Assembly (NCBI GenBank): GCA_032433595.1
Contig: JASWJB010000125.1
Coordinates: forward strand, 47,457 to 111,456
Length of the DNA: 64,000 nt
Source: Conoideocrella luteorostrata
Lineage: Eukaryota; Ascomycota; Sordariomycetes; Hypocreales; Clavicipitaceae
Direction of reading: 5' to 3'
How positions within the stretch are numbered: position 1 is the first letter of the stretch; the number at the start of each line of letters is the position of its first letter. Position numbers and translations under genes: made by a program. Positions 12,031-23,452 of the stretch are shown piece by piece. The notes beneath the pieces were generated by a model, which saw only the letters and a list, made by a program, of their open reading frames with translations, was not told the DNA's origin and searched no databases.

Positions 12031-13994
12031 TCATTTGTCCTTCGGTGTCCAGCTATAATTCACTATGCCAGGGCCAGGCTGTAATCCAAGAAAATACAGC
12101 CAAAATCGATGAACTTCGTTTGCGGCGATGCGACATCTAAAATAACACAATCATGGGTCAGAACCGGCCAAAAATTACGTCGTGAAGAAGGAATCTGATC
12201 AACTCACATTAGAATGGAGCCTTGCAACCAGCCATGCAGGGCCACCTTAACAGATTGTCGAAACAGTGCTAATTCATGGGCAAATTGATCCGACACAGAT
12301 CCACTCTTAGGTCCACGCCGCTGCATCTCCAGAAGTTCATCCCATAAATCTGTCTCTTTTGAGCCACCGGTCTTGGTGGTGCCATCATCATCCTCGTTCT
12401 CGTCCATCTTCTCCTTAATTAATTCAGGAGAAGATGGTGCTGATGGTTGGCGCTCCTTTATCGGCATATTTTCGTTCTTTTCGGCCACCACCATCTCTTT
12501 AAATTTGCCAATTGCCCTCATAGACTCGCTCAATCGTGCGTAGGTATTGAAGAGAGCGACAAGCTCCGTCCGCTTAAGAGCAGGAATGTCTTCACTGTTG
12601 TTGTCGAACTCGAAGAGCACCTTTAATGCAGTGCCGTAGCCATTGGTCTGGATCTTGCCCCAAAGCCTGCATTTGTCGCAGCCTACGCAGTCCATGAGTC
12701 GACTGACGTTACGGAAGCGGTTGCGGAAATCCTCCTTAAGGGATGGACCCTCCCCATTGACAAACATGAGGCCCTCATCAAAGATTTGGGGAATGCTTCC
12801 TGCTTTCTTGGTTACTTCGTCCACTTTGGCCCGAGTAGCCATGTCCTCGCTTGGATCGCCAGTGCAGAACGTGTACTCGGAACTGCGCAAATACGGTCCA
12901 AGCTTTGCGACCGCTCTGGTGAGAAGTGCGTAGTTGAAGTAAAGGTTGCTAATACGGTCAGAATATCCATGAAGGCGGTCCTTGTAGCATTGCAAGTTTG
13001 GCTGCCACAATCCTGTGGTCTGGTTCAAAAAGTCCCAACAGAGATGGGCGCTAATACTCGCGTGCATACCAGACATGACCCTGTAAAAGACTCTCTTCTC
13101 GAGGCATTCATCATCAACCTCGTAACCAGTATTAGCAACAAATGGAGTGTTTGGATATTGAGCACGCTGCGCATGGAGTTGAGCTTGTCTGCCGGCAGCG
13201 TCAAGGACCTGCTTGAAGCCTTGTGCCGCCGGGTTGTAGTTGAGTGACATGCCGAGGTTTGCAGAATGGGGAAACGAGCTCTTCTGGAAGCAATTTTCCC
13301 GATAAATGGCGTCCCAAACTTGTTTGGCACCTTCTCCCCCGTATCCTGTGAAGCGCTCTGGGTTGCGCAGCAAGCTAACGTAGTCTCCTTTGGAGGAGGC
13401 GGTCTCATCTTCAAGGACGCAGTAGTCCCTTTCGTCACACTCATCATCGTATTCTACCACGCAGCTCTCGCCAACGTCTTCCCCGAGCTCCCCATGAAGC
13501 GGTCGCTTGGGATTCTTCTTTTGTTCTTGTTTGCCAGGGTGCTTCGCAAGAGGGCCTTCCAGCTTTCCAAGTTCTTTTGCCCTCCAGACCTCAGGGATAT
13601 CCTCCTCATTGTCGAGTGTTTCAACAGCGCATCCTATGTTGCCGCAAAACCCATTCTCATCATTCCAGAACGGACAACGTTTATTGAAGAGATTGAGCCG
13701 GTAGTGGGAAAAGAAATCAGTGGTTCGAGTAAGATCGTCGAGGGCGGGCTTGACGCGTTCGTTCAATTTTTCTAGTGTCGCGTAAGAGGCGCAAGCGTCT
13801 TGAACGATTGATTTAGGGGTGATCTTTACGGCCAGAAGAGTCAGAATTGTGACAAGGGAAGGTGTACAACATGTTGTACCGTTCATCATGGGGTTACTTA
13901 CCGCACATTCATCCTCCGAGCTCGCTGTGCAGTTTGCGGGAGAAGCCCAGAGTGTAAAGACAGAGAGATAGAATAATCTACTAGCAGACCTCAT
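12031..13994 (-). CDS. ERO1: ERO1, endoplasmic reticulum thiol oxidase
   Basis: Exons 13994-13902, 13823-12208 and 12136-12031, 604 aa. Ero1 is an FAD enzyme on the lumenal side of the ER that reoxidises protein disulfide isomerase with O2, driving disulfide formation. The sequence shows an N-terminal signal peptide, the shuttle pair CGNIGC (C91/C96), the Ero1 block DACASYATLEKLNERVKPAL, the FAD-site region SISAHLCWDFLNQTTG, and the active-site CxxCxxC (C410, C413, C416). Intron 1 (78 nt, GTAAGT, branch CTGAC, AAG acceptor) is a multiple of three and lacks a stop; removing it restores the usual ECAITPKSI junction. Intron 2 (71 nt, GTGAGT/TTTTAG) gives a family-like tail containing NEVHRFWLYFLGL; without it the protein would end at GSILM. 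A charged insert (about 130-165) is typical of filamentous fungi. Confidence 0.95.
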
Positions 13995-16341
13995 CTTGAC
14001 GTCGCAGGCAGGATCCGCCTAGCAACTGGCGAATGCAGGGCGCCAAGAAGAGAAAGGACGGACGATGTCTTCCGTGTAAAGTTGCAAGGGCTGAAGTAGC
14101 GAGTTAAATTTAGAAGGAGAAGAGACCAGATGAGGGTGATTCCCAAAGACACTATCTTGTTGAAGGCATGCGCCACAACGTTGCTAGTGTCGGCTCGTCG
14201 CCACAGTTGTACCAGCTGAGAAATAGTATATTGGAAGGTAGCGGTTTGCCCGACAAGATTCGCCACTAATAATGCGGCAGAATGAACTTGAGTATAATGA
14301 ATGCAAAGCAATGCACTCAGGATAAAATGGTGTCAAGAGAGGAAATTGTATGTCCGCAGTATATCTGAGGGACGGTGCAAAGTGGATGAAACGTCAGTTT
14401 AGTGAGAAGATGCCACGCTGTCTGATGATGATCAATCAATCATGCAGGCCAGATGTTGGTGCGCTCAGATTTGGTGCTATTTATGGGCTAGTCAGGAGTT
14501 ACTTGGGCGCCTTCTTCTCCCGGTAAGCCACCAAGCGGAGGAGGCGGGGAAGAACAGAAAGCGACGCCTGCGCTTATGTGATCTTTGATTTTTGGGGGTG
14601 GACTGAATGGCACCGCACTTGTACTCCGTGGAGTGAATTGGTGAAGTGTTGGTCTTTAGAACGGTCCAATGTATAACAGAATGAATTGAGACGCAGTTGA
14701 AAAGGTACTGTATGTTGGGAGGGAAGAAGCTCATAAAGAATTTTGGTACGTCAATTTCGATTCGATTTCCATAGTAACCCGTCTATTGACTGGGGCAGGA
14801 CGAAAAGAGCAATGTGGCCACTTTGCACACCATACAGTTTCACAGCCAGCCTCGCACCACATCGAATCTAGCGGCGAAACATTGCGGCCCCGCTGTGTTC
14901 CATAGTCATGGTGCTCCCCTTACCTACATTCCTCTTCCTTCCTTGCTTCCCACCATCCAAGACAACAAGAGGAGTCTGTCCCAGCATCATCTTACCTGCC
15001 CACATAAGCTGATTCATGGTGCGGCAACATCTCAAGCAATTCTCTTGCTTTCCAGTAGATGGCAGCATGTGGCATTTCAATCGTTCATTAAGGGCATCCA
15101 CCCCCATTGAGAATCAGCAATCTCGAATTGATTTTGGGAGACAGATGGCAGGCCCATTGCGAAACCCCTGGTTGTAGTGTTGCGGTGGTCACACGACCAA
15201 TTCACAGCCGGCTGGCTCGGCTTGGTGCAACACTACGCCGGAAAACATCAGCATATCTCCAGTTATGACCCTATTTTGCGGCACTATTCTATGGCTTGGA
15301 TGACCCAGCCCAAGTACTCGTTGGCCCACGCACTAGGTTGACTAATGGACACGTTTTCCTTTCAGAGAACTTGTAACTAAGAGTTCGTTCGTATCCACCG
15401 GTTCATCAGTCGGTGTAATTCCTACCATCAGACGACAGCGATAAGGTTTCCAATAAACAGTGGCGTGACAGCCATGTGTTGGTGGGACCACCAGTCTGTG
15501 CCTTGGCGATCTCGGGTAAAATTAGCCGCTGTAGTGGTGGCTATTCATCATGGTCGTCATAAATTGGCAAGAAAAACGAACATCAATTCACTTGCAACAC
15601 CGTGGTCTTTGTATCATATTGCCAACCCTGCGTGAGTCGAACTGTCATTGTCTCCCTCCACTAGTTTGCAATAATTGCAGATTCAGGAACTTGTACTCCA
15701 GCGTCAAAAGTGCTAATGGTGGTGTCGGAACCAAGACCGTCAATGAAAGATGAACCACGGTCCTGTGAGTTTGGTGCACGCCCTGTCGAGCTATTCACAA
15801 ATTGTTTCAAGGGTTCGTCAATTCCGTCTACTTTATGCCAACTAACGCCTGCGTACTTCCCACGTATAAATGTTCAGAATGCTCATTGACAAAAAGCATG
15901 CGCCACCCTTTCGTTAACAAAGCAGCGAACTCCCCAAAGCTGTACGTCGACAGCTGGCCTCTGGGGTCCCAGCAACTGTACATATTTCTACCCGATATAA
16001 TTCCCCGGGCAACGTCGGAGATATCGCCACATCCCGCGCGCCACAAAGGCTCTGTATTAGCATGGGAGTCCGTTCTCGTCTCAGGGGGCCCGCCGAATAG
16101 CGAGGCAATCGAGCAGCGTAATCCCGGTAAGTGAGAAGATGCACGAGCCAGAAAAAGAAAATAATGAATCGACCGTGGTGTTATTGATATGTTATCAACC
16201 CAAAAATCGTGATGTGCAGACCGTAATATCGTGACGGGGCATGAAGCAAGAGCCATACATTCGTTGAACACCGACGGCGTTGGAAGTGGTGGAGTTGGGG
16301 CTATCGTACATGAGGGATCAAGCTCGAATATGTTGAGTCGC
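13995..16341. other. Intergenic between ERO1 and CKS1
   Basis: Contains the ERO1 promoter and the CKS1 3' flank. A minus-strand frame from 16505 to 15828 overlaps CKS1 exons 3-4 in the wrong frame and shows no domain. No other gene is supported. Confidence 0.55.
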
Positions 16342-16957
16342 TCACTGTGGCGCTTGATAATTGAGGGGGCGCCTGATTTTATCATAGTCAGTACCAGAAT
16401 CGTGACCCAAACAAAACACGCATTGCCACTTCGCGGCGGTTGATACTCACTTGAACAGGAGAATATGGGGTTCTGGCTCGTGGACCTCGTAGTGCTCCCA
16501 ACCAAGACTCTGCGGCAACAGTCAGCTACAGTTTGTGCCTAGATCGCACTTTTTGCTTGTGCGCCGCTGACGATGCAGCGTAGAGAGGCCTGATGTTATG
16601 GCCATACCTGAGTAATTCCAATCGCTCGCCATTCCTCTTCCCATAACAATTTCAAAGTTCCCTTGGACGTGTCGTGGTAGTCTTTTGGAATTGCCTTCAG
16701 CATAGCTTTTGGAAGCTGCACATGTCGATACTCGTATTCGCTGTCGGAGTATCTGAATAAAAACAGTCAGCCACGCACACAGAGCGGCCGAGGCAACCTC
16801 GCGGCGATCAACAACAGCGGTGAAGCCCCGAGCTGCAAAACGGCAATATTTACCTTGCAGAGTAGTGAATGGAGTCGATGTACTCGTCAAGTCGCGCCCG
16901 TTCAGAATCTGACAACGACCTAGGGGCCTTGTTCCGACGACTCATGTCGATATCCAT
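16342..16957 (-). CDS. CKS1: CKS1, cyclin-dependent kinase regulatory subunit
   Basis: Four exons: 16957-16854, 16752-16608, 16509-16451 and 16372-16342, 112 aa. Cks1 binds Cdc2/Cdk1 and guides multisite phosphorylation and substrate turnover in the cell cycle. The whole family signature is visible after splicing: [59 protein letters not shown] and [20 protein letters not shown]. The HxPEPH hinge is present as [10 protein letters not shown]. Introns of 101, 98 and 78 nt all have GT-AG ends; the last one is needed to gain the conserved KRPLNYQ ending. I chose the ATG at 16957 because the family starts there with MDxD; the frame is open further upstream but with no homology. The gene is complete and looks functional. 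Confidence 0.96.
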
Positions 16958-18214
16958 CAGGGACGATCGCGTCGGCCGAGGAAGTTTTGTTGATTCGAGA
17001 AAGCGTCCACCGTTCCGACTATGCCGTGCAGCTGCAGCTCCGGCCTTGAGCTGCACTTGTTTCGCGCTTTCCTTGACAGATTCGGCAAAACAGGAACAGA
17101 AAGCAACAAAAGAGAAATTTTTCTGGGTAACGTTCTCACAGCTTGCCCCTTTGAAAATATTTTGAAGGAAAAAGAAATGCTAGAATAGGGCCGGCGCGTG
17201 AAGTGCCAGTGCGTGGTGCGGGGAGGGAGGGGAGAGGAGGGGCGGAATCGTCTTCAAGTGGGTTGAGGATTGGATTGTGTTTTTTTTTCTGGCACTCGAG
17301 CCAGGGAATGTCGAAGACGGCTTGCAGCGAATTGGGAGGTATGCCGGGAGCCGCGTTCCTCAAGCTAAGCAATTGGACCAGGGAATCTCAACATCAGCGG
17401 AAAACAAACAAAACAAGCTAGTTGGCGAGTCGGCACAAAAAGAGTGAAGGTGGGATGGAAACCATACGGTCAGGTGCCACAAGGGACCAGTGTAGTTACT
17501 GCATAACAAGAACACAATTGAGCTGTGACTATTGAGCCGAGCGGTTCGGGCAGCCGGGCTCCGCCAAAACAATCAACACAACAATCAGACATGGAGTAGC
17601 CAGCTACCCTGCATAATACAACTTAAATTTGATAATGCAACTGCCGCTCTCTTTGTTCGCAATTGACCCGCGCTCTGCTGGCCAATCTTAATCTGCATAG
17701 TTTGTGTATTTATTTGGTACACACAATACGGCATCTGATTGTCGTATGGAGATGTAAACTGCTACGCTGATCTGCGCGTGGTGCCGATCGCGACATGACT
17801 AGGGCGCGGCTAACTTGTCCTTCTGATCCGAACCACGTTGGAACTTATGACTTTCGGAATTCGGAACCATACGAGGTCACCACGCCGGCATACACATGCC
17901 GCGTTTGCACATTACCGTACTCTAGAGCAATCAAGACGCGGAAAGCAAGCAAGATATATGCACGGATGCGAAATTGACAAGGAAAAGAGGCTGGCACACA
18001 ATCATAAGGCAAATGTTCGCCGACCAAATTGGAATATTTTCGAAGGTGATCGTTATATACGCTACAAAGTTCTTGAAAGTGACAAGTAATTGCATTTAAC
18101 ATGAACAAGGAACGCAATTGTACTCCGTATAACTGCCTTATTGCCGGCTGTAAGTCACGTTCATCGCGTAGCCTTATGGAAATAATTAAGCGGACCGCAG
18201 CTTACTAAGCTTTC
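16958..18214. other. Intergenic between CKS1 and tRNA
   Basis: Holds the CKS1 promoter region. Small frames here are unsupported. One TACTCCGTA motif lies at 18121-18129. Confidence 0.55.
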
Positions 18215-18296
18215 GGGGCCTTATCTCAGCGGTAGAGAGTCTGATTCCAGCTTTGGAGCATCCAGAAGGTCGTCCGTTCGATCCGGGCAGGCCTCA
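18215..18296 (+). tRNA. Probable tRNA-Trp(CCA) with 10-nt intron
   Basis: The acceptor stem GGGGCCT pairs with AGGCCTC (one G-U) and the discriminator is A. The D arm is TCTC-AGCGGTA-GAGA and the T arm GTCCG-TTCGATC-CGGGC. Anticodon CCA sits at 18247-18249 after TT, followed by G37 and a 10-nt insert that I read as the intron (18251-18260). Mature length is 72 nt plus CCA. Two oddities: the D stem begins with a T10-A25 pair instead of the usual G10-C25, which weakens the internal box A promoter, and the anticodon stem ends in an A31-C39 mismatch. It may be a diverged or inactive copy. The isotype rests on the anticodon alone. Confidence 0.72.
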
Positions 18297-18645
18297 TGGC
18301 TTAGTTTCTTTTTCATTTTTGCACTTCATGTGAGATGTGAAGGGGAATGCATGAGGATGACAAAAAATACAAAGACACCTGTTGTCGCAAATAATATTTT
18401 TGTGATAGTAGAGAGAGACAATGGTTAGATTCGATATTCTTCTTGATGTAGTTCGGACAATAGACTAGATCCGCCTACCCCCCTCCACATTCTAGTAGTT
18501 TATGCTAGCTGTGCATATCTCAGATTTATTCCTGAGGAGATATATATACAGTCCTTGCCAGTTCGTAAAATGCCAGTCCCACTCTGGGCAGGCCACAGTT
18601 GCTTGCATAGATTTCACCCTGCGTGACAGAGGCGTATCATGATCC
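18297..18645. other. Intergenic between tRNA and USB1 3' end
   Basis: Mostly AT-rich; no gene seen. A T-rich tract directly after the tRNA (18304-18318) could serve as RNA polymerase III terminator. Confidence 0.5.
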
Positions 18646-19659
18646 TCACATCCCAAACAAGGAGTCGGCTGACCTTCTAGCATCTCTGTTTCCCCTTCCC
18701 GTACTAGACAGCGGTATGTGGGTGATGACATTCCCAATCTTAGCCTTGACGCCATCGGTCTCGATTTTCCAAGTGTGTATATCTCTAAACTCCTTCTCAG
18801 TGAAGTTATCCAAGGCCTTCAAACACGACCCTTCATCGGGAGAACCCAGAGTCCATCCGATAGATATATGAAACGCCGAATCTACCGATTCGCTCCGCGT
18901 CTGCTGATACAAAGGTGGTTGCCGGAAATGCGTTGCTATTTTATTGCACTTGACAAGAAGGGCCATCAATTCTGGATTCGTCGACAATTTAAGCGGGCTC
19001 TTCTTGCCATCCGCCTTGTTAGTAGTGATGTGGTTTGTGGTGACGACACGTAAAACGAAGAACATGCGATCTGACTCGGGGGACTTGTGCCACGCCAAGC
19101 CTGCTGGTTTGACAGAAAAGGGAGCAATTCCACTCGCATAAATGGCATCCTCGGTTTTGGAGAGAAAGTCGCCCTTGCTAGAAGTGGGAAGACTAAGCGG
19201 CTTGGAAAGACTAATATGCAACGGTAGATCAGTGCCAAGATCGCTGGTTAAGAAGCTATGGAGATGGAAGTCTTCCCCGATCTGACGCTGTGTCTTCTCG
19301 ATGAGAGCATTGATGGTATCATGTTGTGTTTTGGATGGATGCCCTTTATGCAGTCAGCATCGACGACGATTTTCACCAATATTCTTGTACAGATGTGGAC
19401 TGGCTTGCATACATTCAACGTATATATGGGTTGGCCAATTCCCAATCACATGAGGATTCAGCCTCTTCCGCCCCTGGTGCAGGCTGGGATCGTCCACAAC
19501 GCTCTGTCGTACAGTGGATGCATACAGATCATGAAAAGACGAGGGAAGCGGAGGCATAGAATGGCCATCTCTCTCTGCGCTGGTCTTGCGGCGCTTAGTT
19601 GGCGGGGATTCTTGCTGAGCCTCATCACCCGATGAAGATGAATAGTCAACAAGACCCAT
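18646..19659 (-). CDS. USB1: USB1, U6 snRNA 3' phosphodiesterase
   Basis: Exons 19659-19413 and 19343-18646, 314 aa. Usb1/Mpn1 is a 2H phosphoesterase in the nucleus that trims the oligo(U) tail of U6 snRNA and leaves a protected 3' end. Both catalytic HxS motifs are present: LHISLSK (H125-S127) and FHISIGW (H241-S243). The N terminus has the family-typical low-complexity start ([17 protein letters not shown]) and the [10 protein letters not shown] block. The 69-nt intron (GTATGC donor, CTGAC branch, AAG acceptor) splits the Trp codon of that block, and splicing restores [10 protein letters not shown], then [18 protein letters not shown]. The gene is complete and looks functional. The ending after HIPLSS is short and variable, as usual. 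Confidence 0.92.
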
Positions 19660-20784
19660 GGTACGGTTGGGGTGTCCCAGATTGGTATGCAGTATACGGA
19701 GTAACTAGCTCACAGATATGCCATTGCTTGATGCAATGTGAATTCTCAGATCGCAATTCCACTAGCCTGGAGCACCGCAATTAATGCGCTGTGGATGCTG
19801 TCTCTTTCCCAGTCAAGATTAGTATTGCTCGGCATTTGTGGTAAATGCCGCCATGTGAGGTTTTGCCAGGCAGGTTCCGGTAGTGGGACAAGAGCAAGAA
19901 TAGGTTGAAGCTGCAATTAACGTACTCCGTAGGGTGAAGGGGCTGTCGAAGCAGAATCCTTGTCGCAATTTCGCATCCGTTATTTTACCTGCTCTTTCGC
20001 GTCGTCTGTCAGCTTGAATTAGTCTAGGGACCTCGCTTCCGACTGTTGCGCTGGCTAGGTAACTAGCCCAGACCATAACAACGTAGCCAATCATGTCCTG
20101 CTGTGGACGGCAGCTTGGGTTGGAACGCCGTCCCTGCCATCAACGCCCACCAGTAAGGCTGTGTCGGTGCCTGAGCGCACGGCCTGCAACCTGGCACACC
20201 TCTCTGCCCGGCGCATTGAATTGCACTGCACGCTGGGAAAGAACGCCAGTCGACCCTCGACTTCATATTAGAGTGTTGATATCGGCAATAAAACAGGGCC
20301 AGGACTGCGCTTCATATCCCCAAGGTACAGGAATAGGTTCAGGCTTTCTTTGCCCGTCTAGCAGTGGGGGCCGCTTTCTGAGTCGAGACCACATACGTTA
20401 CAGATTGACATTAAAATAGAATCTGACAAACGCCTCCGTCTGGCGTGCATGTCCTGCCGCGAGCTGACTACCGCGCCTCAGCGCGATAACACTCAATCAC
20501 AATCACGGTCACTTCTGTCATAGTGCAGACCTCTCCTGGTCTATAATGGTGACTGGTCGATGCTGCATCCACAGGAACGGCATGAGCGATTCAAAAATGA
20601 GCTCGCCCCCAGTCCTTCGTTTTTGGTTTTTTAACCAGTACAATACAATATTTGCTTTGGAGATATCATGTCATGACAGTTGGTGAATACTGAGTGGCAA
20701 CATCCGACCATCTCATCCAAGGTCTTCGTGCTTGGAACGGACATATCGAGATAATATCAGAGCTACGTGGGCAAAACGGCGAGA
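19660..20784. other. Intergenic (divergent promoters)
   Basis: Lies between the 5' ends of USB1 (minus) and the membrane-protein gene (plus), so it should hold both promoters. TACGGAGTA motifs occur at 19695 and 19923. No further gene is supported. Confidence 0.5.
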
Positions 20785-21667
20785 ATGCATCTTCAGTTTG
20801 CATTTGCGGTTCTCATCGCTGCACTCTCAACCGCCGTGACCTGCCAGAGCCAATTCATCCTCCCTCCTCCTCCTGGCCCTCCAGGCAACTACCAAGACAA
20901 CCCTACGCACAAAGAAGGCCAAAAACTCGAAGTACAATGGACGTCGAATCTTTCTTACATGAACTTGATTCTTTGGCAGGAATACCCCGTACCACCAGAC
21001 ACCACTGGGAGAGAATACTATCAGACCTTAGCTGGTATGGAACTCTAGTTTACTCATTGAAGCCCCTGTAACGATGATTGAAACTGGATCTGACCTATTT
21101 TTTTGCTTTACAGATCGAACAAGATCGACGAGCCTCATCTGGACTGTCAATCTGGCACCGTCATTCTCGAAAAAGGTTGCTAAAGACGAGGACGCGATAT
21201 TCTACTTGGGCTTATATGATCCGGACACTCCTGACAAGCGTGTCGCGGCTTGCCATTACTTCAATGTAACGATAGACAATGCGGCTGTCACCACGTCGGT
21301 GACTAGTGAGACAACCTCTACTCCATCTGCTACTGCCGTTTCCAGCTCATCGGCAGTTTCTACTACTGCTTCAACTTCAACCTCAACAAGTATGCCAGTC
21401 ACAGAGTCCGGCGCCGGGCTGTCGAACGGCGCTGTTGCTGGTATTGCGGTTGGAGCTACAGTTGGGGGACTGCTTTTGTTGGGTGCGCTCGGGTTCCTGG
21501 CTTGGAGGCATTTGAGGTCCAGGAGGGACCACACGCCAGCAGCTATGGGGCCAAGTGTAACGGAAAACAAGCCGGAACTTTCTGGGCAACCGTCGTACCA
21601 TGGTTCTGAAACTCCCAATTATTATAATCACCAATACAAGCCAGCGCCGGTTCACGAGGCCCCTTAA
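20785..21667 (+). CDS. Secreted Ser/Thr-rich single-pass membrane protein
   Basis: Exons 20785-21034 and 21114-21667, with a 79-nt intron (GTATGG donor, TTTACAG acceptor), 267 aa. Residues 1-20 form a signal peptide ending near ALSTAVTCQS. An extracellular domain follows, including a Pro-rich stretch (FILPPPPGPPG), then a long Ser/Thr-rich, probably O-mannosylated stalk (about 145-180). One transmembrane helix spans about 187-212 (GAVAGIAVGATVGG and onward), with basic residues just inside (RHLRSRRDH). The remaining cytoplasmic tail is about 50 residues and Tyr/Pro-rich. The layout resembles fungal cell-wall stress sensors, but no WSC or Mid2 domain with its cysteines is present. It is a common, uncharacterised ascomycete type; a role as surface sensor or adhesin is only inference. 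Confidence 0.8.
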
Positions 21668-22303
21668 TAAACGGGTATATGGGGGGCGGGGGCGGAAGGG
21701 GGGGCGAAGAAGCGTAATCATCTAAACAGATTCGTTGCCGTGTGTGTAGTACACATACGGTTCCCAGCATAGCCTATGAAATGTCATGCACATCACTACT
21801 GGTTTCTTCGGTTTTTCTTCCCAAACCTATCCAGCAACAGTACATGGAAAAAGAACATAATCACGATTATGTGAGATACAATCACCTCCATCAGTAATGG
21901 GTCTAGCCAAATGGAATGCCTGTCATAGATTTGCTCGAAAACTGCGCTGACGGAATGCCCGAGTCTCTTCTTGATTCACTCCGTCTACATGAGTTTGTCT
22001 CCACTGTTAGATGAAACCGGGTATCTGAGCAACTGTGTGACAGGCAGCCGGCTCTGCAATGCCACTTGGTGTATCACAAACGGGGGCTCGTAGAATCGTG
22101 TGAATCAGCCTACTTTGTGGTGGAAGGAGAGAGAAGGTACCGGAACTATATAGTTACTTTCCTTTGCATCTCTTCATTATCATTATATGTGACTGTTGAA
22201 GATCGGGCCATTGCTCTTCCTTCTATATCGCCTGTCTTTCATCATTTGATCGCTTTTCAAATACGTCCGCTCACTGGAACTGTTCAGTGCCAACCATAGC
22301 AAG
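21668..22303. other. Intergenic
   Basis: A 3' flank followed by the promoter of the next gene. A T/C-rich stretch precedes the ATG at 22304. No gene or strong repeat is seen. Confidence 0.5.
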
Positions 22304-23452
22304 ATGGCTTCCAAAACAACCCGGGTCGTCATCTCCCGTTTGCACCTCCAGAACATGAAATTTCCGCACCATGCATCCGTAACCGAGGTCGAGCACCTGT
22401 CCTCCTACAACTGGCTCGACAAAGACACTCCCACCATTGCTGTCCCAGGAAGCCCATCACTTTGGGCGCCCCCCAAGGGGCCTCAGCAGCTGACCAAGGA
22501 TTCTGGCCACGTATACATCAGCCAAAATGCTGGTCGTCTGCCGGAGACGCCCATGGAGCCGCTGTTTCGTGCACTGCACGTCACGAAGCCCTCGTTTGAC
22601 ATGGCTTCGATTGATGTTGTCACCGATCGAAACAACATGCGGAAGCTTCTGTCATACGTCAGCTCAGGCTTGGGCGGTGATCCGCTCGAACCGTTCGTGA
22701 TTCGACTTGAGATGGCCAAGGACACTCTGCTGATGTGTCGCCACGATACCGCAACAGTACAGTACATTCGGCCGAATGAGCATCGAGGCTTCGGCCACGC
22801 ATTTGAGAAGGCATACACTGAAGACCAAATCAGTGGCAGCTCGGGGCATCACAGAATTATCTCATACCGCTTCTGCGATCTTGCATTCATTGTTCGCCAC
22901 GAAACGGATGGATACGTGGCAGATCACACTGCTGAAAGTGGCCGTGATTATCCGGACGACGATGATCGTGGCCTTTCTAACATGCTGGGATCATTGGCAC
23001 TATCTCCAGATGACGCCTCTCCGAGTGCCACGCCCCTTGGTTCCGAATTGGCTGTGCAGAAGATGGGCCAGCAGATACCTCTCGGATCAACGCTCGAGAT
23101 CAAGACTCGGTCCCGTTTTAAGCGCCTTGAAGTTCGCGACTTGGCGCCACAGCTCTGGGTGTCGCAGACTCCAAAGCTTGTGGTAGCCTATCACAAAAGG
23201 GGCATGTTTGAACCACCTATGGTGGTGAAGGATGTGGCACTCGAGATCCGGAAATGGGAAACGGCCAACCAGGAGCATCTGGGGACATTGGGGGCGCTGA
23301 TTGGCAAGATCATCGCCGTGACGAAGGACTGTGGTGGACAGGCTCTGTTGAAGTACGACAACAAAAGGGACGAACTGGTCATCTCGAAGGAAGAACGGGG
23401 GAAGATGCTACCCGATGACTTGTACGAGAAATGGAATGGCAAGAGTGATTAA
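22304..23452 (+). CDS. Conserved fungal protein of unknown function (382 aa)
   Basis: A single uninterrupted frame with a good start context (CAAGATGGC). No signal peptide or membrane helix is seen. The N-terminal block LSSYNWLDKDTPTIAVPGSP followed by LWAPP is a signature of a large ascomycete family of unknown function. A central block, SYRFCDLAFIVRHETDGYV, and a C-terminal block with LEVRDLAPQLWVSQTPKLV and AYHKRGMF complete the family pattern; an acidic low-complexity loop (about 206-245) lies between them. From memory, members are sometimes labelled geranylgeranyl pyrophosphate synthetase, but none of the DDxxD motifs of that enzyme is present, so that label is not supported here. The function is unknown. 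Absence of introns and clean codon structure argue for a real gene. Confidence 0.8.
   Translation: MASKTTRVVISRLHLQNMKFPHHASVTEVEHLSSYNWLDKDTPTIAVPGSPSLWAPPKGPQQLTKDSGHVYISQNAGRLPETPMEPLFRALHVTKPSFDMASIDVVTDRNNMRKLLSYVSSGLGGDPLEPFVIRLEMAKDTLLMCRHDTATVQYIRPNEHRGFGHAFEKAYTEDQISGSSGHHRIISYRFCDLAFIVRHETDGYVADHTAESGRDYPDDDDRGLSNMLGSLALSPDDASPSATPLGSELAVQKMGQQIPLGSTLEIKTRSRFKRLEVRDLAPQLWVSQTPKLVVAYHKRGMFEPPMVVKDVALEIRKWETANQEHLGTLGALIGKIIAVTKDCGGQALLKYDNKRDELVISKEERGKMLPDDLYEKWNGKSD

Noticed and set aside
15828..16505. 225-residue open frame on the minus strand
   Set aside because: Overlaps CKS1 exons 3 and 4 in a wrong frame and reads through CKS1 introns; no domain.
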